Below, piece after piece: positions 40,806-48,944 of a stretch of 64,000 nucleotides of DNA. The position numbers were made by a program, and so were the translations under genes. The stretch lies in contig JAKOPZ010000029.1 in NCBI GenBank assembly GCA_029778615.1, positions 1 through 64,000 on the forward strand, written 5' to 3'. Source of the DNA: Chloroflexota bacterium. Its GTDB lineage: Bacteria; Chloroflexota; Anaerolineae; UBA4142; SHND01. The notes under the pieces are model-generated. The model searched no databases. It was given only the letters and a program-made list of their open reading frames with translations, and was not told the DNA's origin. How positions within the stretch are numbered: the first letter of the stretch is position 1; the number at the start of each line of letters is the position of its first letter.

Positions 40806-41907
40806 ATGGAAGACCTAAAATCACGTCTTACCGAAATGAATGCTCGCCTCGCTACGCTGTTGGAGCGTCTTTGACCTGCCGGGCAAAGAAAAACAAATCG
40901 CAGACCTCGAACAGAAATCGAGTGCGCCCGATTTTTGGAGTGATACGCAGAACGCGCAAAAGGTGATGAAAGACCTCACCGCGCGCCAAGCCGATGTGAC
41001 GCATTGGAAAGATTTGCAAATGCGTTTGGGCGACGCATTGGGTATGCTCGAACTCGCTGCCGAAGAAAATGACGCGGACGCGATGCAGCAAGTGGCGCAG
41101 GAGACGATTGTCCTCGAAAAAGAATTGAATGAATTGGAATTCAATTTGTTGTTTGCGGGACAATATGACCACAACAACGCGGCGTTTTCGATTCACGCGG
41201 GCGCGGGCGGCACCGAAGCGCAAGATTGGGCAATGATGCTCTTGCGCATGTATTTGCGTTGGGCGGAAAAGCGCGGTTACAAAACAGAGATTCTCGAAGA
41301 AACCGAAGGCGAAGAAGCGGGCATCAAAAGCGTTACGGTACAGGTGACGGGCGATTTGGCGTACGGACGCCTGAAAGCGGAACGCGGTGTGCATCGTCTC
41401 GTGCGTCTTTCGCCGTTTGATGCCAACAATCGTCGGCACACTTCCTTCGCATTGGTCGAAGTGGTACCCGAGCTCGAAGACGATACCGAAATCGAAATCA
41501 ATCCCGACGAGGTGCGCGTGGACATTTATCACGCGTCGGGACACGGCGGACAGAATGTGCAAAAAGTGGCAACGGCAGTACGCTTGACGCACATTCCCAC
41601 CGGCATCGTCGTCACATGTCAAAACGAACGTTCGCAATTGCAAAACAAAGAGAACGCGTGGAAGGTTTTACGCGGGCGTTTGGCGGAAAAGAAAATCGAG
41701 GAACAAGAAGCCGAACGCGCCCGCATCAAAGGCAAGCACGTTGAAGCGGGTTGGGGCAACGCGATTCGTTCGTACGTGTTACATCCGTACCAAATGGTCA
41801 AAGACAATCGCAGCGAGTACGAGACCGCAAGAACGGACTTGGTGCTCGATGGCGAACTGGATGCGTTAATGGAAGCATATCTAAAAAGTGAATTGTCGGC
41901 AGCATAA
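40806..41907 (+). CDS. prfB: Peptide chain release factor 2 with programmed +1 frameshift
   Basis: The frame from ATG 40806 runs 22 codons to a TGA at 40872-40874 in the context CTT TGA C. Reading resumes in +1 at 40873 (DLPGKEKQ), giving 366 residues, the normal RF2 length. The upstream TTGGAGCG provides a Shine-Dalgarno-like stimulator. This is the classical autoregulatory frameshift: RF2 shortage favours slippage. SPF recognition loop (RLSPFDANNRRH) and catalytic GGQ (GHGGQNVQK, about residue 247) are present. Recognises UGA and UAA. Confidence 0.97.
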
Positions 41908-41911
41908 AGAG

Positions 41912-41949
41912 ACAGGATACGCAGAGTGCGTATCCTGTTTTTTTTTTTC
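41912..41949 (+). terminator. Intrinsic terminator after prfB
   Basis: Stem ACAGGATACGCA / TGCGTATCCTGT followed by at least ten T. Confidence 0.92.
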
Positions 41950-41965
41950 AAGAGAGGAACTAACG

Positions 41966-43321
41966 ATGTTACACAATGATGTGTTCACATTCGTGGCAAG
42001 AAATATAGGGCGCGCGTTGGGTTTGTTGATTGTTGTTTTGCTCATTTCGACGAATCCCATGACGGCGCGCGCGAATTCCAATGTACCATATTTGGTTAAG
42101 GATATTCGCGCGCATCAAGGCGCGAATCCCGCACAGTTGACTGCATTACAGGACCAACTGCTCTTTACCGTGTCCAAAGGGACAAAGAGTCAATTGTGGC
42201 GTAGTGACGGAACGGCGAATGGCACGGTTCGAGTGCAAACGTTCGCGCGTATAGATTCGGGAGGACCATTCATCGTCGCCGGGAGAGGCGCCTATTTTAT
42301 TGCCGACGACGGTATTCACGGCGGCGAGCCGTGGCGGAGTAATGGCAAAGCGCTCGGAACAAAAATGATTGGTGATTACAAACCCGGCAAAAAAGGTTCG
42401 GGGGCGATTTTTGTAAATAGCGCGGGGAGATACGCGTATTTTATGCTTTTTCCCCATTATTCGCAGGTGCTTTTGTTATCGGTCTCGAACAAATCCGTCA
42501 ACTCTCTCGGCGGAATCGGCGCAATGCCCGGCGGCGTGGCGATTCAGAAAACATTGTATTTTGCTGGCGGATACGGTTCTGACACCCATTTGTGGAAAAG
42601 CGACGGGACGCAGAATGGCACAAGCATCGTCAAAGAAATCAATTCATCCGGCGGTTCGAACCCGAACAGTTTTACGGCGAATGAGAATCTGTTTTGGTTT
42701 TTTGCCACGGACGACACCGGACAGCGCGGCTTGTGGCAAAGCGACGGAACCGGTGACGGTACGCAGTTGATAAAGGAGCTCGGTGACCCGGGCCAATTGG
42801 GCATCGTCGCCACCGCAAACGTACAAGCCAAACTCTTTTTCGTGATTCGCAATAACACAACACAACAGTTCGAGTTGTGGACGAGTGACAGCAGTGAGGG
42901 AGGCACGAATAAAATTCAAGACATTGGACCGATTGCCCAAAACGCGAACGCGCCCCAAGTGACCGCATTCGGTGCGCTGCTCGCGTTTGTGATTGATGAT
43001 GGGGTACATGGCAGACAGCTGTGGACCAGCGACGGCACTGCGGACGGAACCGACATGCTTACTACGCTCGGCACATCGCCAAACGGTGTCACGAGCAAGC
43101 CGATTGTGGTAAATAACACGCTGTTGTTTGCGGCGAACGATGGAGTTCACGGTTCCGAGTTGTGGCAAAGTGATGGCACGCCCGAAGGAACGCAAATGGT
43201 GGCGGACATCAATCCGCAAAACAGCGCAGACCCGCAATGGCTCACGCGCGTCAACGAGACACTATTCTTTACCGCCGACGACGGCACGCACGGCAGAGAA
43301 TTGTGGGCATACCAACCGTAA
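41966..43321 (+). CDS. Secreted ELWxxDGT-repeat protein
   Basis: 451 residues from ATG 41966 (GAGGAA upstream). Signal peptide (about 15-40, ALGLLIVVLLISTNPMTARA). It then carries about eight repeats of the form LWRSDGTANGTVRVQ / ELWTSDGTADGTDML, each followed by LFFxxDDGxHGxELW, the ELWxxDGT family of predicted beta-propeller blades. The last repeat ends the protein (GRELWAYQP). Likely extracellular; function unknown. Flanked by terminators, so a single transcript. Confidence 0.9.
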   Translation: MLHNDVFTFVARNIGRALGLLIVVLLISTNPMTARANSNVPYLVKDIRAHQGANPAQLTALQDQLLFTVSKGTKSQLWRSDGTANGTVRVQTFARIDSGGPFIVAGRGAYFIADDGIHGGEPWRSNGKALGTKMIGDYKPGKKGSGAIFVNSAGRYAYFMLFPHYSQVLLLSVSNKSVNSLGGIGAMPGGVAIQKTLYFAGGYGSDTHLWKSDGTQNGTSIVKEINSSGGSNPNSFTANENLFWFFATDDTGQRGLWQSDGTGDGTQLIKELGDPGQLGIVATANVQAKLFFVIRNNTTQQFELWTSDSSEGGTNKIQDIGPIAQNANAPQVTAFGALLAFVIDDGVHGRQLWTSDGTADGTDMLTTLGTSPNGVTSKPIVVNNTLLFAANDGVHGSELWQSDGTPEGTQMVADINPQNSADPQWLTRVNETLFFTADDGTHGRELWAYQP

Positions 43322-43327
43322 CCGAAT

Positions 43328-43365
43328 AAAAAAAATCCGCTCCGAATGGGACGGATTTTTTTTAT
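43328..43365. terminator. Bidirectional terminator after the ELWxxDGT gene
   Basis: AAAAAATCCG ... CGGATTTTTT stem with flanking A and T runs, between convergent genes. Confidence 0.85.
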
Positions 43366-43865
43366 TCCGAACACGCGCACACCAACACATTCAACCATTT
43401 TTGCATTTCGTCCGGCGACATCAATTCCAACGCGTTCGCCGCATGCGAAATCACCAACGGCGCGCAGTACACATCGAGCAAGACAAAAAGTGCGTGCGAC
43501 GAGTTGATTTCAAAATACTCGAAATATCTGTTGCGGACATGTGCGTCTATATCCATCAGGACAGAATACCGTCTGGCGTTTTCGTCCGCCCACGCGCGCG
43601 CGGCAGTTTCATCCCCTTGCACAATCGGCAAAAACACCGCGTCGCTTTCATTCAATTCGTCGCGCAGCGCGGCGACATTGCGCGCAAAGAATTTTGACGC
43701 TTCATCTTGGAGCGAAACGGGAAAATACAACAGTGCGCGTTTACGTCCTGCGAGTTTGTACAACGTCACATCAAGACCGTTCGTCGCGCGCAATGTAAAA
43801 TTTGGCGCGCGTTGATTGCGGCGTTCATCGGTAATTTCTTGTACGTGCGGATGTACCATGTTCAT
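43362..43865 (-). CDS. Peroxiredoxin-fold protein lacking catalytic cysteine
   Basis: 167 residues with the AhpC/TSA pattern APNFTLRATNGLDVTLYKLAGRKRALLYF and later ALRDELNESDAVFLPI. The peroxidatic Cys motif (PxxxT/SxxC) is absent: the equivalent loop reads PVSLQDEASKF. The only cysteines are near the C-terminus (VYCAPL, CACSE). Peroxidase chemistry is therefore unlikely. It resembles the C-terminal half of the next gene upstream. Confidence 0.75.
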   Translation of the reverse strand: MNMVHPHVQEITDERRNQRAPNFTLRATNGLDVTLYKLAGRKRALLYFPVSLQDEASKFFARNVAALRDELNESDAVFLPIVQGDETAARAWADENARRYSVLMDIDAHVRNRYFEYFEINSSHALFVLLDVYCAPLVISHAANALELMSPDEMQKWLNVLVCACSE

Positions 43866-43904
43866 TCCTTCATATGGTCACACGGACCATTCCACTTCGA
43901 TGCC

Positions 43905-44660
43905 TCATTCATCGCATTCGGAATCGAGCAAGCGCAGCCAACTCAAAATTTCATCTGGCGTAATCAGACCGCCCGCGTCCCGCGCACTGGAATATGCGCG
44001 CGGCGCATAATAGGAATCGAGGATGAGTACCAACGCCTCCTGCGCGTCCACGCCCAACAGCGCGCTGTATTGTTGTTTCACCTTTCCGTGCGGGTCAGAC
44101 AATGTCATCTGTCCGCGCGCAAACTCGTGCGCCCATGCTTGCGTCGTTTCCAAATCCGCGCGCACAATCGGCAGCGGCAGCGCGTTGAAATCGTCAAACG
44201 CGCCGGGGCGATTGGTGAATTGGCGCGCGTAACCCTGATTCGCGCGCGCATTCGCATCGTCCACAAAAAACAACACCGCGCGTTTGTGTCCGCGCAAATT
44301 GTACAACCTGAACGCGTCGCCTCTCGTTGCCGTCAGCGTAAAATTCGGCACGCGCTGATTTTTCAATTCGCCGCGGACTTCGGTGGCGCGCGGTGCGGTG
44401 AAAATGTGACCCGCCTCGGCGAGGCGCTCCTGTAAAGTTTCGAGTGTCGGTTCTGCGAAAACAATTTCCTCATTGCCCAGCACCACCGTCGGCGTGACGC
44501 GATTGCCGTGATTGTATTTTTCCAAAAGCGTGTTGACGTTCGCGTCCTCTTCACGATTGTGCAGCGCGAACGGGATGTTCAAAGCGCGCAAGCGCGCGGT
44601 TGTGATGGCGGTATCCTCGCACGTCAGACTGCCGTACACAAAAACAGGCAACGGATTCAT
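43905..44660 (-). CDS. Glutaredoxin-like / redoxin fusion protein
   Basis: 251 residues. The N-terminal thioredoxin-fold domain (1-85) has a glutaredoxin layout with active site LTCEDTAI (a single Cys, CxxT) and cis-Pro in RVTPTVVLG. The C-terminal half (about 100-251) is a peroxiredoxin-like domain (VPNFTLTATRGDAFRLYNLRG) without the peroxidatic Cys. The latter is homologous to the downstream gene. A role in redox sensing or binding is possible; no substrate can be named. Confidence 0.75.
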   Translation of the reverse strand: MNPLPVFVYGSLTCEDTAITTARLRALNIPFALHNREEDANVNTLLEKYNHGNRVTPTVVLGNEEIVFAEPTLETLQERLAEAGHIFTAPRATEVRGELKNQRVPNFTLTATRGDAFRLYNLRGHKRAVLFFVDDANARANQGYARQFTNRPGAFDDFNALPLPIVRADLETTQAWAHEFARGQMTLSDPHGKVKQQYSALLGVDAQEALVLILDSYYAPRAYSSARDAGGLITPDEILSWLRLLDSECDE

Positions 44661-44710
44661 ACGCTAGCTGTAATAACGACTCGAGTCATTTTATCTGACG
44701 GCGAAAGCCG

Positions 44711-45535
44711 TTACGATGCGGGCAAGCGCAGGCGTCGTATCGCGCGCGAATAGAGCCACGGGAAAAATTTGCGAATGGGCACCACCCATTTTTCAATGCC
44801 GCCGTAATCATATTCCTCTTTGCCCGTCCGAATCGCGTACAGGATATGTTTGGCGCTCTCGTCAATCGTCATCGAACGACGATGTTCTTTGTGGGTTTTT
44901 GGTCCGCGCGTCGTTCCATCCGCTAACAATGAATTTTCCGAAATGTGCGTTTGCACAAAACCGGGACAAACAATCGTCACTTGAATGCCGTACGGATGCA
45001 CTTCGCCGCGCAGCGCGTCAAAAAATCCGTGCAGTGCGTGTTTCGACGCGCAGTATGCGGAACGTCCCGGCACCGGCAATTTTCCGGTGAGCGAACCGAT
45101 GACGACAACGTGCCCACTCTTTTGCTCCATCATGTACGGCAGCACGGCTTTGGTCAACGCGATAGGTCCAAAATAATTTACCTGCATCACACGCTGCTGC
45201 ACCGCAATCTCCATGTCCACCACATAGCCGCGTGAACCAACGCCCGCGTTGTTTACAAGAATATCAATGCGCCCAAAAATCTCGCGCGCCGCATTCGCTT
45301 TTTGCGGCAATGATTCCAAATCGGCAACGTCGAGCGGCAAAATGTATGGAACGTTCGCCGCAACGTTCGCTTGCGCGGAATCCCCCGCGCAATTTTTTTT
45401 CACGCGTTCCAATTCCTCCACACGCCGCGCGGACAAAATCAATTTCGCGTTTTGCTGCGCGAGCGTGTACGCGAGTCCTTCGCCGATGCCGGATGACGCG
45501 CCCGTAATCCAAACCACTTGATCTTGAAAATACAT
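44711..45535 (-). CDS. Short-chain dehydrogenase/reductase
   Basis: 274 residues from ATG 45535 (AGAGG upstream). Rossmann motif TGASSGIG, NNAG, and catalytic Ser-Tyr-Lys (IGSLTGK ... YCASKHALHGF), of the DltE/DHRS7-like classical subgroup. The C-terminal basic tail (SRAIRRLRLPAS) may associate with membrane. It oxidises or reduces an unknown alcohol/ketone with NAD(P). Confidence 0.92.
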   Translation of the reverse strand: MYFQDQVVWITGASSGIGEGLAYTLAQQNAKLILSARRVEELERVKKNCAGDSAQANVAANVPYILPLDVADLESLPQKANAAREIFGRIDILVNNAGVGSRGYVVDMEIAVQQRVMQVNYFGPIALTKAVLPYMMEQKSGHVVVIGSLTGKLPVPGRSAYCASKHALHGFFDALRGEVHPYGIQVTIVCPGFVQTHISENSLLADGTTRGPKTHKEHRRSMTIDESAKHILYAIRTGKEEYDYGGIEKWVVPIRKFFPWLYSRAIRRLRLPAS

Positions 45536-45711
45536 GTGTGCCTCTTGTACTGTCTTGCCCCGTGTTCCCGCGCGCGATTCAAAAATCAGAACAAATTTTC
45601 TCAAATTTAGCGGTCTTGCTGTAAGATTTATGTCAAAACCGATACTCAAAGGCGTCGGACAACACATTAATTTACAGGTAACGCTGTAAGGGTTTAGAAA
45701 AGGAGACAAGC

Positions 45712-46158
45712 ATGACGGAAAAGCGTTACGAACAACTGGTCCATCTCATGGCGATTGTGGTCGCCATTGTGCTTTGGTTTATCTCGGTCCAATTCTCGGC
45801 AGATGGTTTCAAATTCGCATTGCCGCGGTATGCGTGGGTGGGTTATGTGCTCGCCATTGCAGTCACGGTGATTGAACTTGTATTCAATGAAGAAGGCATG
45901 AATCACTCGCTGACCATCGTGGCGGTCGGACTGCTTTCCTATGCATATGGTATTGTGACCAACATTGTCGGCATTTGGGCAGCGCAAGGTTCGCCTGACG
46001 TAGCCGCAAATCCTGTCGCAATCGTGTTTCCCGCGCTGCTCGGGCTCTTTCTCGAAATTGCGCCCGAACCACTTTTGCTGTGGGGCTTGATGGGAACCGG
46101 CGCGCGCGATTTTCTCGGACAACTACTCAATAGCAACAAACCGAATAAAGCATATTAA
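45712..46158 (+). CDS. Hypothetical four-helix membrane protein
   Basis: 148 residues; ribosome-binding site AAAAGGAG 8 bases before ATG. Helices at about 8-26, 40-60, 65-90, 100-125; ends with a short polar tail. No family recognised. Terminated by the hairpin at 46192. Confidence 0.7.
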   Translation: MTEKRYEQLVHLMAIVVAIVLWFISVQFSADGFKFALPRYAWVGYVLAIAVTVIELVFNEEGMNHSLTIVAVGLLSYAYGIVTNIVGIWAAQGSPDVAANPVAIVFPALLGLFLEIAPEPLLLWGLMGTGARDFLGQLLNSNKPNKAY

Positions 46159-46191
46159 CAGTGTCGTCGTTGGGATGAATCAGTGAAAATG

Positions 46192-46230
46192 TTGAACCGC
46201 GCGGAAAGCTCGCGCGGTTCAATTTGTTTG
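46192..46230 (+). terminator. Intrinsic terminator
   Basis: TTGAACCGCGCG / CGCGCGGTTCAA stem followed by TTTGTTTG. Confidence 0.75.
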
Positions 46231-46266
46231 GGTAGGAACGGAACCGGGTTCCGTTCCTACCCAAAC
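46226..46266. repeat. Family A palindrome copy A5 (intergenic)
   Basis: Perfect arms GTTTGGGTAGGAACGGAACC / GGTTCCGTTCCTACCCAAAC. It ends 2 bases before the stop of the EamA gene. Confidence 0.9.
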
Positions 46267-46268
46267 CT

Positions 46269-47231
46269 CTATATCAACACCAACCAAACCCCCACCACCG
46301 CCAACGCGGTTCCAACCCAAACGCGCCGCGTCAATTTCTCTTTCAAGAACAACCACGAAAAGAGAACCCCGAGCAATGGCGACGCGGCATTCAACAATGA
46401 TGCGCGCGCCGCGCCCGCGAGCGCGACACCCAACACAAAAAACAAACTCCCAATTCCCGTACTGTAAATTCCCAATGCAATCAATTTTGGCAATTCGCGT
46501 GTGCGATAAATTTCCCACACGCGCGAACCTTTCAACACTTGCGTAATCGGTAACAGCACGAGCGCCGCCATCGTCAACCGAAACGTGCCGAGCAAAACAC
46601 TTTGCTGTATGTTGTCGTACAACGTCACAGGCGCTTGCATTTGAATTCCCAAACGCAACAACGTCGTCGCGCACGCCCATGTGAACGCTGCAAATACGGC
46701 AGCCGCCACCGCAATATAACGCGTCCGTTGCGCAACGCCGCGCGGTTCCACGTCATCGTCCGGTGATGTAATCAACATGTCGTTCGCTTCCGCTGCTTCG
46801 GTCGGATGTTCGCGTCCCAACAAATACAATGCGACGATAACCAACGCTGTACCGACAAGCGCTTCCCACGTAATCGCTTCGCCCAACAACGGTACAGCAA
46901 GCAGCCATGTGAAAACGGGATACACTCCCGAAATCGGCATGGCGCGCGACGCGCCGATTTTCGTCATGCTCCAAAAATAAATCGAATCGCCGATGCAAAA
47001 ACCGAGAATGACGGAAACGCTCAATGCGAGCATCGCCATCGGCGTTAATTGCGCGAGCAGCGACGCGCCGCCAAAAAACGGCAGCAGTACATAAAAAAAC
47101 AACGCGCCGATGACGACGCGAAACGCGTTGAACGCAAGCGTATCTACACGCGCCGCGTTATGCTTGACCAACAAACTTGTCGTCGCCCAAATGAACGCGG
47201 CGGTGAGACCGAATAAAATTCCGAGAGGCAT
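46269..47231 (-). CDS. EamA/DMT-family transporter
   Basis: 320 residues from ATG 47231, ten predicted helices in two EamA repeats (LGILFGLTAAFIWATTSLLV... and AAAVFAAFTWACATTLL...) with a polar loop around 170-195. Exports or imports small metabolites, often amino acids; adjacency to ilvE fits an amino acid role but does not prove it. No ribosome-binding site; the leader is heptamer repeat site 10. Confidence 0.9.
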   Translation of the reverse strand: MPLGILFGLTAAFIWATTSLLVKHNAARVDTLAFNAFRVVIGALFFYVLLPFFGGASLLAQLTPMAMLALSVSVILGFCIGDSIYFWSMTKIGASRAMPISGVYPVFTWLLAVPLLGEAITWEALVGTALVIVALYLLGREHPTEAAEANDMLITSPDDDVEPRGVAQRTRYIAVAAAVFAAFTWACATTLLRLGIQMQAPVTLYDNIQQSVLLGTFRLTMAALVLLPITQVLKGSRVWEIYRTRELPKLIALGIYSTGIGSLFFVLGVALAGAARASLLNAASPLLGVLFSWLFLKEKLTRRVWVGTALAVVGVWLVLI

Positions 47232-47239
47232 CCAATCAC

Positions 47240-47294
47240 GAGACTGGAGACTGGAGACTAAAACGTAATCTCTAGTCTCTAGTCTCCAATCTTT
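47240..47294. repeat. Heptamer inverted repeat site 10 (GACTGGA type)
   Basis: GAGACTG GAGACTG GAGACTA faces TAATCTC TAGTCTC TAGTCTC CAATCTT. On minus, its GATTGGAGACTAG forms the last codons and TAG stop of ilvE. Confidence 0.85.
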
Positions 47295-48208
47295 GTCCTC
47301 CACTCCCCGTACCGCGTCTCGATTCCGCGCACGACATCGTGATAACAGCTCTGCATTTTTTTGGAAATTTCGCCGGGGTTGCCGTCGCCGAGTTTCAAGC
47401 GGTCAATCGTCACAATCGGTACGACTTCGATACCCGTCCCGCAGAAGAATGCTTCGTCCGCCGCATACAATTCCGTGCGGTCCACTTCGCGTTCGATAAC
47501 TTGTACGCCCAATGCTTCGCGCGCGAGCTGCATCACCGTTTCGCGCGTGATGCTTTCCAAAATTCCGCTCGTTACCGAAGGCGTAATAATTTTCCCATCG
47601 CGCACGAGCATCAAACACATGCCCGGTCCTTCCGCCACTTTGCCTTGCGGTGTCAACAAAATCGCGTGGTCATAGCCGTTGCGTTTTGCCTCTTCGTTCG
47701 CGTATCTCGAATTGAGATAATTCGCGCTCGCCTTGACGCGCGGCGCCATTTGGTTGTCCGTGAGCCGCGTCCATGACGAAACGCACGAATGACTCACCGT
47801 GTCCGTTTTCAATTTCGAATCCCAATCGGTGACGTGAATAATCACATGCGCGAGCGTACTCGTCGCCGCGCCGAACGTGCGCGATTCCGCATACGCGAAC
47901 GGACGAATGTACACGTCGCGGTCGGGGTCATTGTCGCGCACGAGCGAAACTACCGCGTCGTGCAAATCCTGTAACGAGTAATCACATTCCAAACGCACGA
48001 GCCGAATGGATTGCAAAAATCGTTTCAGGTGCGCGTCGAGTTGAAACACATTCAATTCGTTCGTGTTTGGATTCAAGTACGCGCGAATTCCTTCAAACAC
48101 CGACGACACGCTCGCCGTGCCAATTTGGGTAACGTGAATGGTGGCATCTTCCCAAGGCGTAATTTTGCCGTCCCACCACACCGACGCCAAGTTCATAGAT
48201 TCAGCCAT
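47279..48208 (-). CDS. ilvE: Branched-chain amino acid aminotransferase
   Basis: 309 residues, fold-type IV PLP enzyme. PLP lysine in RVKASANYLNSRYA, substrate-loop FEGIRAY near residue 38, phosphate-binding SGILESITRETV and CGTGIEVVPI. Transaminates Val, Ile and Leu with 2-oxoglutarate. The C-terminus (TKIGD) and the stop come from repeat site 10, so the original tail may have been replaced. Confidence 0.95.
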   Translation of the reverse strand: MAESMNLASVWWDGKITPWEDATIHVTQIGTASVSSVFEGIRAYLNPNTNELNVFQLDAHLKRFLQSIRLVRLECDYSLQDLHDAVVSLVRDNDPDRDVYIRPFAYAESRTFGAATSTLAHVIIHVTDWDSKLKTDTVSHSCVSSWTRLTDNQMAPRVKASANYLNSRYANEEAKRNGYDHAILLTPQGKVAEGPGMCLMLVRDGKIITPSVTSGILESITRETVMQLAREALGVQVIEREVDRTELYAADEAFFCGTGIEVVPIVTIDRLKLGDGNPGEISKKMQSCYHDVVRGIETRYGEWRTKIGD

Positions 48209-48218
48209 GTTGCTCCTT

Positions 48219-48323
48219 TTACCTGCGAAACAAGCGCGGAAACAATAGCACAGTCAAGGCAAAGGCAATGCCCGAGACTGCCACGCCGACGATGACGCCT
48301 AAAATAAAACTTGCTGTATCCAT
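48219..48323 (-). CDS. Possible 34-residue membrane peptide
   Basis: MDTASFILGVIVGVAVSGIA followed by FALTVLLFPRLFRR: a single helix with a basic end, ending 10 bases before the ilvE start. There is no ribosome-binding site, and the leader is a family B palindrome, so expression is uncertain. Confidence 0.4.
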   Translation of the reverse strand: MDTASFILGVIVGVAVSGIAFALTVLLFPRLFRR

Positions 48324-48330
48324 TTTGTAC

Positions 48331-48352
48331 GGAACGCTCGCCGCAGCGTTCC
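48331..48352. repeat. Family B palindrome copy B3
   Basis: GGAACGCT / AGCGTTCC around CGCCGC. A looser related copy follows at about 48405-48423 (ACCTCGCTGCAGCGTTCC). Confidence 0.75.
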
Positions 48353-48431
48353 CCCCGCGCGCAACGGAACGAAACAGCGTTTGTTCCCTACGCCGCACCA
48401 TCCGTACCTCGCTGCAGCGTTCCCTTTCTCC

Positions 48432-48905
48432 TCAAATCAAATCCAAATCTCCGGGTGAATAACCGCACACGGTAAAATACCGCGCGAGCTCGCTGCGATG
48501 CTGCGTGCCGTGATTCACGACATGCGCGAGAATTTGCCAGACGCGCGCGCGTTCCCCTTTTTCCGCGTTGATAACAATTTCATTTTGCAGCGCTGCATCG
48601 TCCATCGTTTGCGCGTACGCCAACAATTCCGCGCGGTCGCGTTCCCACGCCGCGCGCGTCTCTTGAAAATTCGTCATCGGCACGATGTCCCATAAATACG
48701 TTTTGCCGACATCGTTTCCCAAGCAGAATTGCCGCCAACTCCAATCCACATCCACAATGTGACGCAACGTCTCAAACGCGGAATCGCGGTCAAATTCGTT
48801 CGCGCGCATCAATTGTTCATCCGTCAACAACGCGGCGGTTTCAAAAATTTTCGCGTTCGCGCGATTGTGATATGCAATCAAATACAAAATGTCGTCGCGG
48901 TTCAT
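48432..48905 (-). CDS. DinB-family protein
   Basis: 157 residues from ATG 48905 (GGAG 5 bases upstream). DinB metal ligands: LRHIVDVDWSW and VNHGTQHRSELARYF. Conserved YNRWAN-like start reads YHNRANAKI. Possibly a bacillithiol/mycothiol-type transferase; function unproven. Confidence 0.92.
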   Translation of the reverse strand: MNRDDILYLIAYHNRANAKIFETAALLTDEQLMRANEFDRDSAFETLRHIVDVDWSWRQFCLGNDVGKTYLWDIVPMTNFQETRAAWERDRAELLAYAQTMDDAALQNEIVINAEKGERARVWQILAHVVNHGTQHRSELARYFTVCGYSPGDLDLI

Positions 48906-48918
48906 CTTTTCTCCGTAC

Positions 48919-48940
48919 CGAACGCTCACCGCATCGTTCG
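48919..48940. repeat. Family B palindrome copy B4
   Basis: CGAACGCT / TCGTTCG-type arms around CACCGCA, immediately upstream of the DinB gene and downstream of the CinA-like gene. Confidence 0.6.
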
Positions 48941-48944
48941 CGCC

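Noticed and set aside
40806-40874. prfB as a frameshifted pseudogene
   Set aside because: The CTT TGA C context and normal downstream length identify the classical programmed +1 frameshift.
47232-47303. N-terminal extension of the EamA transporter through the heptamer repeat
   Set aside because: The extension is only repeat translation (RLETRDYVLVSSLQSRDW) and overlaps the ilvE end; ATG 47231 starts at the first membrane helix.
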